DNA of 64,000 bases from DATJPW01 sp963752855 (lineage in GTDB: Bacteria > Desulfobacterota > Desulfomonilia > Desulfomonilales > Desulfomonilaceae), in the NCBI GenBank assembly GCA_963752855.1, contig CAVVZX010000004.1:1-64000 (forward strand), read 5' to 3'. The notes under the pieces were generated by a model. That model made no database searches, had not been told where the DNA came from, and was given only the letters and a program-made list of their open reading frames with translations. Below, one piece after another: positions 8,777-16,091 of this stretch (positions are counted from its first letter, which is position 1; each line of letters begins with the position of its first letter). Position numbers and translations under genes: made by a program.

Positions 8777-9265
8777 TCAATGTCCCTTATGTATTTCCGA
8801 TCCGTCCGCCATCTTTGGGCCTTTTTCCAAGGGCTTCGAGTTCTCAGCCAGCATTGCCTCAGCGCGATCATCATGCCTTCCCGGATGATCTTTGACCCAT
8901 GGGTGACGTTCTTGTAGTGACTCCGGTATTGCCATCATCTTTTCTTTGGTTTGTTCATGTCGGTCCGCCATTTCCTGGCCCTGCTCCCAGATCTTTTCGG
9001 CTGCGGACATCATTTTTAAAGCTTTGGCCATCATATGGCGCGCTTTGGCAGGATCTTGGCCGTCTCTTGTCATGTGTTTGGCTTCATTCATGATTTTGTC
9101 AGCGACGATCATTATCCGCGAACCCTCTATAATCATCGCTTTGCTCTTGATCATGGCCTCTTCGGAGTCCTGATTTATGACCTCGGCTGTAGCGGCAATA
9201 GTTAATCCTAGACAGAGAAAGAGCGTCGTCAGCGCCATTGCGATTTCACTAATTCTGGTCTTCAT
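8777..9265 (-). CDS. exported methionine/histidine-rich protein
   Basis: A signal peptide (MKTRISEIAMALTTLFLCLG, ending near ATAEV) precedes a helical mature protein unusually rich in methionine, with pairs and triplets such as HMMAKALKMMSAAEKI. The tail has several histidines and ends IHKGH. Met/His-rich periplasmic proteins often bind copper or other metals, but no known metal-protein family was recognised, so that role is inference. It stands alone on the minus strand with a 42-base gap to the next gene. Confidence 0.65.
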   Translation of the reverse strand: MKTRISEIAMALTTLFLCLGLTIAATAEVINQDSEEAMIKSKAMIIEGSRIMIVADKIMNEAKHMTRDGQDPAKARHMMAKALKMMSAAEKIWEQGQEMADRHEQTKEKMMAIPESLQERHPWVKDHPGRHDDRAEAMLAENSKPLEKGPKMADGSEIHKGH

Positions 9266-9307
9266 CTGAGAATACCTCCCGATTGTTTAACGACCCCCTG
9301 ATTTTGG

Positions 9308-9820
9308 TCAGAGAGCCTTGGCAGGCATGAAGTTCTCGTCAGCCCTCAACTGTTTCGGACGATTACGGCGAATCTGATCTCGGCCGACGCCAGGTACGCC
9401 GCCGACAGCGGTGAGAAAGGCCTTTGTTTTTTCCCTGTTTCTAAAAAGGTTTTCGACTGGTTTGGTATACATGTGATCCGGCCCAACCATGGCGGTGAGT
9501 GAATCGAAGGCCCTTCGCGATGCCTCCGCTGCAATGGCTTTGGTGTCCTGTTTGCGGTTTTTGGCCTCCATGGGGGCAGTTTTTAATCGCGCCTTTCGGC
9601 GCCAGTTGTTTATTATTTTGCTTTGTCCGTCGGCTTTCTGGAGCAATGCATATACCGCGCTTTGAAGCTTCTCCGGGTCCTGAATTTTTTGAGGTAGTCC
9701 GACGTTACTCGGTTTAGGGCCGGTTGCCATTATGAAAGCGGGGAGGACTAAAATGCTTACCAAAATTAGTAAGATAATCGGCGGGGCATTTGTAAGCAAT
9801 TTCTCTGCAATTTTATTCAT
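9308..9820 (-). CDS. membrane-anchored member of the GPDHxYT small family
   Basis: An N-terminal membrane helix (PPIILLILVSILVLPAF) is followed by a charged linker. The C-terminal core FDSLTAMVGPDHMYTKPVENLF matches the proteins at 6044-6379 and 6802-6999. A GGVPGVG segment corresponds to the glycine-rich helix of the 6044 protein. The EQRIDDLI N-terminus is absent and replaced by the anchor. Repeat 1 copy B begins directly upstream of its ATG. Confidence 0.65.
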   Translation of the reverse strand: MNKIAEKLLTNAPPIILLILVSILVLPAFIMATGPKPSNVGLPQKIQDPEKLQSAVYALLQKADGQSKIINNWRRKARLKTAPMEAKNRKQDTKAIAAEASRRAFDSLTAMVGPDHMYTKPVENLFRNREKTKAFLTAVGGVPGVGRDQIRRNRPKQLRADENFMPAKAL

Positions 9821-9826
9821 TCCCTT

Positions 9827-10241
9827 GTCCCCTTATTTGTTTTGGGCGGGAATTAGTCTCGTCCCGGTCACCCACCGTGACACCACCGGAGACGGTTGCG
9901 GTTGCGACACATGGTCCACAAATCCAAGGAGCGGTTCAGATTATCGAGTGGTGATGCTTTTAACCCTTGCAGCTTATACAAGCATTTTACGTGCCAACTG
10001 TGGCCAACGGACGAGGTTTTCTATAAGAGCCGTGCTGTTAGTTAGTTAGCCACAGTGACGGAGTAGGGGGTGAGATACCAAGGGTCGGCAAGAAAGGGGT
10101 AGGTGTCCTAAAAACGGGCGATAGAATTCCTGTCTCCTCGTGTTATCAATAGGTTACAAATTTATTGGGTGTCTTAAAGTCGGTCCATCGAATTAATCCG
10201 CGGTCGGATCGTCATCCTCAATTCCGAAACGCTTCATATGT
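9827..10241. repeat. 390-bp repeat 1, copy B
   Basis: Closely matches copy A across its length and copy C in its second half. After the shared TCGAATTAATCCGCGGTCGGATCGTC it continues ATTCCGAAACGCTTCATATG. That is also the 3' coding end of the sigma-54 activator at 13,152, so copy B carries a scrap of that gene. Confidence 0.85.
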
Positions 10242-10428
10242 CGATTTGGAAGTAGGGGCGTTTTTCCCTCCCACCATTTGAAAAACGAGAAAGCCAGCGA
10301 GACCCGCGCCGATTATTAGAGCAGATCTCCGTGGCGGGGTGCCCTTGATCTTCTCGGATAGACCATAGGGGCGGATGAATCTCAAAGTAGCCACAAACGT
10401 ATTGCCTCAACTGTGTGTGAGTCGACAC
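10218..10428 (-). pseudogene. chimeric gene remnant with one membrane helix
   Basis: Read on the minus strand, one frame gives TLRFIRPYGLSEKIKG and a helix ALIIGAGLAGFLVFQMVGG. It ends in KSTYEAFRN, where the last codons come from repeat 1. An upstream start (STHTQLRQYV) is in a different frame, so an indel separates them. It is probably a small membrane protein cut by the repeat. No family was recognised. Confidence 0.35.
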
Positions 10429-10499
10429 GACCCCCTATCTAAGCAGTGGATGACCGCTTTCATAAATAGTGTGTCAGCGCTTCCACAACTGCACCTGCG

Positions 10500-10916
10500 T
10501 CAAGCACTATGAATCAAATAAAGCACCAGGAAGATTCCGACTGTAAGGACTGATATGGCGAGCAGTACGTCAAGTATCAAAGATGATTGATATGTATCCT
10601 CGTCAATTTCTATTTCGAGCTTCTTATATCTGATAAATGCAAGCATGCCCATCAAAGCCCCAAGACCCACAAGAAGTATTCCAAAGACTGATGAATATCC
10701 GTGGAGAGGCTGAGGCACATGGGTTTCTGGCAGGCCTGATATCCCAATAAGAGATGATAATCGTCTTATGAACAGAGCAAACTTTTCAACAACAAAACCG
10801 AATGTCATTACCGCTATGCTTGTTCTGATCCAGGCAAGAAATGTCCTTTCGTTTGCCATGTGAACACGGCGATTACGTACTTTTACAGCTTTAATATCTT
10901 CAATGATCTCCGTCAT
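10500..10916 (-). CDS. DUF202 (YidH-like) membrane protein
   Basis: The conserved N-terminal motif of DUF202 is clear: HMANERTFLAWIRTSIAVM, leading into the first helix. Two more helices follow (about residues 70-90 and 115-138). The start at 10916 was chosen because ATGGAGG of the longer reading supplies the ribosome site. The family comprises small inner-membrane proteins of unknown function. Confidence 0.9.
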   Translation of the reverse strand: MTEIIEDIKAVKVRNRRVHMANERTFLAWIRTSIAVMTFGFVVEKFALFIRRLSSLIGISGLPETHVPQPLHGYSSVFGILLVGLGALMGMLAFIRYKKLEIEIDEDTYQSSLILDVLLAISVLTVGIFLVLYLIHSA

Positions 10917-11102
10917 ATGGCTAACCTCCATTACATTGAATGGGTTGACTAAGGGCGATAGTTCAAGTTCACTTCTGAAACAGGCAGAGTGTAACTGCCA
11001 AACGACCTTTTTAGGAACCCAGATCCGCGTGCCTTGGAGAAATTGGCAGCGTTTCTACTGGACGCATTCCTTGTCGTGTTACGGTTTCCTTTCTTAAGCT
11101 TG

Positions 11103-11280
11103 AATTATGCGGCGCTCTTGCCGTCTTGAGGTCTTCGGTACGATAAAAAAGGAGACATGTTTTCTTTGGCCCCGAAAAGGCCCCCATATGGTTTCCCACA
11201 TGCGCCGACGGAGGCAAAACCCTCGCCACGTCGCCGAAAAAGCCTGTGTCGTCCTTTTTCTGACCATACTTCTCCCTGCT
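11103..11280 (-). repeat. repeat 2, copy B (inverted)
   Basis: The reverse complement matches 7,780-7,960, including TCCGTCGGCGCATGTGGGA and GCCGCATAATTC. The area 10,932-11,613 otherwise shows no convincing gene. Confidence 0.7.
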
Positions 11281-11613
11281 GCCGTGGAGCAAGCACAATC
11301 GTCCCGGCTGTGCGATACCTTTTTGGGAATCTTTATTTACCGATGGGTGTCCCGATCCGTTCAGATGCTTAAGACAATCGGATTTCCGTCCGGTAAAACA
11401 AAGAAGAACCCTGATGGGATCATTGGAGTCCTACATTTACATCCAACTGACGGTTTTTCCAGGTGAATTATTAAAATGATGAGCCAATAGATCTCACCCG
11501 GCCAAAAGAGAAATCTCTCCGAGGAGGAGAATATAGCCACCGACCAACTTAGCAAGGTAGACAGGTTCTCACAACAGTTCACGACCCTCTTGAAAGTCCT
11601 TTTCCCCGTTCGA

Positions 11614-12540
11614 TCAATCGTAGTCGTCCATAACGTTCAGGGTAAACTTTACCATGTAGTAGTCTGAAAGTTTTTTCCTGAATTCCTCAGGAGACATATC
11701 CGCCGACTTGACGACCTCCATCTTGGAACCCGAGAACTCGGGTTGGTTGTTCGGGACAAAAGCCCTGTCCAGAGGACCGGCAAGCTTGCCAATATAGGTT
11801 GGCGCATCTTGCGAGTTCAAATCGACGAAGCCGGTCCCAGTAAACGTTCTGAGTGCATCCTCCGAACCGTTCAGAGCGTTCACATCTCCGATGATTATAA
11901 GGTCCTGGTCCGAGAATTTTGTCAGTACCTTCCCGAACCACTCGACCCGACGTTTCGCTTCTGCAGCTCTCTGTTTGATTGCCTGTCCCACACCTCCGCG
12001 GTTGGATTTCATGTGAATGAGGATAATAACAATGTCTGTCTTCCTCTCCCCCGCAGAGAACTTCATTACCGTAGGCGGATGCTTCCAGCAGTCTGGCTTG
12101 CCAGGGACTTTCAGAGGCAACGGGTCTCCGACCGGCTTGAGGATCGCCTCGTTCCACATTACAGCCGTGAGTCTTACGCGCGCCCTAGACCCCTTCGGCC
12201 CGAATACCCTGTATCGCCAATTTGCTTCGGAGTCTGAGTTGAGCATCTTCACCACATCATCCAGAGTGTCATTCGTAAGAGAGCGGCCCTCGCTCTTGTC
12301 GACAGAAATCTTTTCGAGTCCAAGGATGTGAACCCCGCTGCTTCTGATGTAGTTCGCGAGGTCGGCAGGTTGCTGAGGCACCCCTTTACCGGCGCCTCCG
12401 CGCTGATCAGGGCGTCCAAGGTTTTCGATATTCCAGCCACCCACAACGATTTCGTCTACAGCCCACGCAAATTGGACGAATCCCAGGATCAGCAGCCAAG
12501 TCAAAGTTGTGAGTCTTAGAAGCGGCATAGTCTTGTTCAT
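11614..12540 (-). CDS. secreted endonuclease/exonuclease/phosphatase-fold protein
   Basis: A signal peptide (MPLLRLTTLTWLLILGFVQFA) precedes an EEP domain. Visible motifs are GGWNIENLG (Asn ligand), HILGLEKI (metal-binding Glu), IHMKSN (first catalytic His) and IIIGDVNAL (Asp/Asn pair). The final motif, normally SDH, reads SDYY, so the second catalytic His is a Tyr. It would act outside the inner membrane on a phosphodiester, perhaps nucleic acid or a phospholipid. With the His missing, activity may be altered or lost. Confidence 0.8.
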   Translation of the reverse strand: MNKTMPLLRLTTLTWLLILGFVQFAWAVDEIVVGGWNIENLGRPDQRGGAGKGVPQQPADLANYIRSSGVHILGLEKISVDKSEGRSLTNDTLDDVVKMLNSDSEANWRYRVFGPKGSRARVRLTAVMWNEAILKPVGDPLPLKVPGKPDCWKHPPTVMKFSAGERKTDIVIILIHMKSNRGGVGQAIKQRAAEAKRRVEWFGKVLTKFSDQDLIIIGDVNALNGSEDALRTFTGTGFVDLNSQDAPTYIGKLAGPLDRAFVPNNQPEFSGSKMEVVKSADMSPEEFRKKLSDYYMVKFTLNVMDDYD

Positions 12541-12640
12541 GAATCACCTTCCACTCCATCACCGTTGACAGCATCGGAGCGCCATCCGACAGTCACGGGA
12601 CCACCTACGGCGCATCAAATATACCCGACAGATTCTGTAA

Positions 12641-12757
12641 CTATCGCTCATCAATACAGGAATTGGCAAAGTCCCAGTTGACCAAATTCTTGATGAAGGC
12701 ATCCAGATAGTCGGGCCTCCTGTTTTGGTAGTCGAGGTAATATGCGTGTTCCTAAAC
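12641..12757 (-). pseudogene. superoxide dismutase (Fe/Mn) C-terminal remnant
   Basis: The minus strand reads EHAYYLDYQNRRPDYLDAF then NLVNWDFANSCIDER and a stop, an unmistakable Fe/Mn-SOD C-terminus with its metal-binding HAYY motif. The codon expected for Trp before EHAYY is TAG, and nothing upstream resembles the rest of SOD, so only about 38 codons survive. Repeat 1 copy C begins about 110 bases further on. Confidence 0.75.
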
Positions 12758-12867
12758 CTTACGGCTACTTGTTCTTTCCACCCGAATGCCCGGGTCCTAC
12801 CGGAGTCGCACCTTGAGCCGGCCCTCTCTCGGGCGGGACGGCCGGGTGTCCGGTGAGCCTTCAGACT

Positions 12868-13200
12868 ACACCCTGGTCCACAGATCCAAGAAGCGGTTCA
12901 GATTATCGAGTGGTGATGTTTATAACCCTTGAGCTTATCTAAGCATTTTGCGTGCCAACTGTGCCCAATGGATGAGGTTTTATATAAAGGCCGTGCTTTT
13001 AGTTAGTTAGCCACAGTGACGGAGTATGGGGTGAGATACCAAGGGTCGGCAAGAAAGGGGTAGGTGTCCTAAAAACGGGCCATAGAATTACTGTCGCGCT
13101 GTTATCAATAGGTTACAAATTCATTGGGTGTCTTAAAGTCGGTCCATCGAATTAATCCGCGGTCGGATCGTCCTCCTCAATTCCGAAACGCTTCATATGT
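12868..13200. repeat. 390-bp repeat 1, copy C (5' truncated)
   Basis: It starts at CCTGGTCCACAGATCCAAGA, lacking the first 90 or so bases of copies A and B, and continues into the 3' coding end of the sigma-54 activator gene. One base is missing relative to the others at CTTGAGCTT, which breaks the frame open in copies A and B. Confidence 0.85.
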
Positions 13201-15953
13201 CGATAGAGAGAGTCTCGGGCTATGCCAAGCACGCGGGCAGCATGTCTTTTATTGCCTTCGCAGCGCCGCAGGGCCTCCAAACACAGGGATTTGATCACCT
13301 CATCCGTCACGTCGTGGAGCGTGTGCTCGTCTACCGGAAAACTGGACACGTGAGACCAGCTTTGGTGGCTTGCGTCAATCGAGGGGAGCGCAACGTTCAA
13401 ATTCTGCCCGTCGGATAACATCAATGCTCGTTCGATCACGTTTCGCAATTCCCTGACATTTCCCGGCCAATGGTAGCTGGAAAGCGCAATGGCCGACGCG
13501 GGGTCGATCGCGGGGAGAGAAGTCAGCTGCAGCTCCTTCGCCAGCCTCGACATGATCTCTTCCAAGAGTACAGGAATGTCCTCAATCCTATCACGCAGCG
13601 GCGGCACGTTTATCGCAAACACGTTCAGACGATAGAGCAGGGGGGAAAGGAATCGGCCTTCTGCCACCTCTGTCTCGAGACTCCTGTTCGTCGCTGCAAT
13701 GATCCTGGCATTCACGGTAATGCTCTTTTCACCGCCAACACGAAAGAATGACCTTGTGTCCAGAAAGGTCAGGAGCTTGGACTGCAAGGAGAGGGTAAGC
13801 TCTCCAATTTCGTTGAGCAGGAGGGTCCCGCCCTCGGCCAATTCCAGGAGTCCTCGCTTCCGGCCGTGCGCTCCTGTGAAGGAGCCCCGCTCGTGCCCAA
13901 AAAGCTCCGACTCCGCCAAATCCTTGGATATGGCAGCGCAATTAACCGCAAGATAGGGTCCCGGAGCACGCCTGGAATGGTCGTGAATCCAACGTGCCAA
14001 ATAGTCCTTTCCACTCCCACTCTCCCCCTGGAGCAGAACGATGCTGTCCGTGGATGCAGCCAAGCGAGCCTCGCTCAGCGCAGCTCTCATGGCCTGCGAG
14101 GGGTACGCCTCGGGGATCGGTCCTTGGCCAGGCACGGTTCTCTTGCGATCCGTCACATCACGAGAGATACCATAGATGCCGATGATGGCGCCCTCCGCGT
14201 CACGAAGCGGCGTGAGGACAGTATTCAAGGTGAACTGGACGCCCTTTATGGAGGCGGTATATTCTTCTTCGATGGATTCTCCCTGGAGCACGCGCAGATC
14301 CACTTGTTTGATATGTTTCCCGGTCCCTTCGCCATAGATATCCTCATCCTTGCGGCCGATGATTTCGGACACTTCCAGTCCGAACATTCTTGCCATCGCA
14401 GGATTCACGTGGGTGTATTTGAGATGACGATCCTTCATGAAAATCAGGTCTTGTGCACCCTCAACGAGTGCTCGAAATCGTTCCTCACTGAGACGCAAGG
14501 CTTGCTTCGCCAGCTTCTGTTCAGTGATATCGAGATGCGTGCCCGCTGCCCGCAACGCTTTGCCGTCCTTGTCTCGTTCAACGATCATGCCGCGCGCCAG
14601 TATCCACTTCCATTGGCCTGACTTGGCCCGGAGCCGGTACTCGGCCTCGAACAAAGGCGTACGTCCTTTCCGGTGCGCATTCCATCTCGCAATGACCCGA
14701 GTCTTGTCCTCCGGATGGATCAGCCCCTCCCAAGCACTAAAATGCGGCTCGATTTCCTCCAAAGAAAACCCGAGCATCTCGACCCAGCGTTGGTCGAAAA
14801 CAGTCTCCCCGGTCTGAATATTATAGTCCCACGCCCCGAGCGCCGCTCCGCTCAATGCCAGGTTCAGCCTCCGCTCACTCTCTCTCAGCGCCTCTTCCGC
14901 TTTCCTCCGTTCGGTGATGTCATGGATGATCGAATAAAGCAGCTTGCGATCCTGGATCTCGAGTGGACCGGAGTGAACCTCAACGTCTCGTATCTCCCCT
15001 GAACGCAGCCTGTGCCGGAAAACAAAGGAGGTTATGTCTTCCGCATCTGCAGCGGTCATTGCTGCCGCAACCTGCTCGGTAGCCATAATGTTGATGTCCG
15101 TGATTTTCAGCTGCCTCATCTCATCCAGGGTGTATCCATAAAATTCCACCGCTGCCGGATTGGCGTCCACAATGGCCCCGGTTTGCGCATCCACCAGGAG
15201 TTTAATAGCCCGATTTCTTTCAAACATCTGCCGGTAGCGCTCTTCACTGCGCCGCAGAGACTCCTCGCCTTTCTTACGCTCGGCAATTTCCCGCTTGAGT
15301 TGCTTATTCATCTTCAGCAGTTCGGAAGTGCGTTCTTCGACCCGGTGTTCAAGTTCATCGTGAGCCTGCTGCAATGACTCCTCTGCGAGCTTGCGGTCGC
15401 TGATGTCCGATATGACTGTTCGGAATCGGCTGAATTCACCGTCAGAGTCCGCTATTCCTACGCTTTCCAGTTGAGCGTGGAACCAACTTCCATCCGGTTT
15501 CACCAGTTTGATCTCGCAAATGTGTCGGGCTCCGGTTTGCAGGACCTGGTTACGGTGGAAATAGAAGGTGTCCTGGCTCTCCTTATGAACAAAACTCGTC
15601 AACGGCTTACCGATGAGAGATCCTCTCTCCATTCCCAACAGGCCCGCGCCTGAAAGATTGGCTTCCAGAATAAGCGCATTTTCATCTAACGTGAAATATC
15701 CAACCGGCGCGTAGTCATATAAATCCAGATACCTGTCTCTGGATTCCTCCAGTGCCAGTTGAGCCTGACGGAGTTCCTCGTTCTGCATCTCAAGTTCGAT
15801 CTGGTGGACCTGCAATTCATGCACGAGCTTCTGAACATCCTCCGGCAAAGATCCGGATATGTCCTCCACATCAGCAACCTTCTGACGGAGCAATTCCTCG
15901 GCTCGCGTCCGTAGATCTCCTGATTTCTCTTTGAAATTCCCGTCTTGCGTCAT
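13152..15953 (-). CDS. multi-PAS sigma-54-dependent transcriptional activator
   Basis: After an N-terminal coiled coil, four PAS domains (roughly residues 75-190, 235-355, 360-480 and 485-605) precede an AAA+ sigma-54 interaction domain (about 615-850) and a Fis-type helix-turn-helix at the end (NKRHAARVLGIARDSLYRHMK). Walker A is GESGSGKD; the sigma-54 contact loop is GSFTGA. Walker B reads GGTLLLNEIGE, with Asn in place of the usual Asp (codon 13812-13814). The start at 15953 has AAGGGAG upstream. It is a sensor-regulator for an unknown small-molecule or redox signal; no phospho-receiver domain is present. Confidence 0.9.
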   Translation of the reverse strand: MTQDGNFKEKSGDLRTRAEELLRQKVADVEDISGSLPEDVQKLVHELQVHQIELEMQNEELRQAQLALEESRDRYLDLYDYAPVGYFTLDENALILEANLSGAGLLGMERGSLIGKPLTSFVHKESQDTFYFHRNQVLQTGARHICEIKLVKPDGSWFHAQLESVGIADSDGEFSRFRTVISDISDRKLAEESLQQAHDELEHRVEERTSELLKMNKQLKREIAERKKGEESLRRSEERYRQMFERNRAIKLLVDAQTGAIVDANPAAVEFYGYTLDEMRQLKITDINIMATEQVAAAMTAADAEDITSFVFRHRLRSGEIRDVEVHSGPLEIQDRKLLYSIIHDITERRKAEEALRESERRLNLALSGAALGAWDYNIQTGETVFDQRWVEMLGFSLEEIEPHFSAWEGLIHPEDKTRVIARWNAHRKGRTPLFEAEYRLRAKSGQWKWILARGMIVERDKDGKALRAAGTHLDITEQKLAKQALRLSEERFRALVEGAQDLIFMKDRHLKYTHVNPAMARMFGLEVSEIIGRKDEDIYGEGTGKHIKQVDLRVLQGESIEEEYTASIKGVQFTLNTVLTPLRDAEGAIIGIYGISRDVTDRKRTVPGQGPIPEAYPSQAMRAALSEARLAASTDSIVLLQGESGSGKDYLARWIHDHSRRAPGPYLAVNCAAISKDLAESELFGHERGSFTGAHGRKRGLLELAEGGTLLLNEIGELTLSLQSKLLTFLDTRSFFRVGGEKSITVNARIIAATNRSLETEVAEGRFLSPLLYRLNVFAINVPPLRDRIEDIPVLLEEIMSRLAKELQLTSLPAIDPASAIALSSYHWPGNVRELRNVIERALMLSDGQNLNVALPSIDASHQSWSHVSSFPVDEHTLHDVTDEVIKSLCLEALRRCEGNKRHAARVLGIARDSLYRHMKRFGIEEDDPTAD

Positions 15954-16091
15954 GCCTGACTCCCTTGCATCTTCGCTAATCGGACCGGCGACCATATCAG
16001 CCTAGGGATCCCAGGCCCGTGCTCCAGGGAATTACGCCTGGTTTCGTTCACATGGTCCATGAGATCCCGATTGGCCCATCTGGAGGGACGT

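Noticed and set aside
12760..12868. Riboswitch in the GC-rich hairpin region
   Set aside because: Several stems can form, but no conserved riboswitch core could be matched and no gene follows in a suitable orientation.
7222..13200. CRISPR array or tandem repeat
   Set aside because: The repeated units are 390 bases long, two to three kilobases apart and without spacers of regular size. No cas genes are visible.
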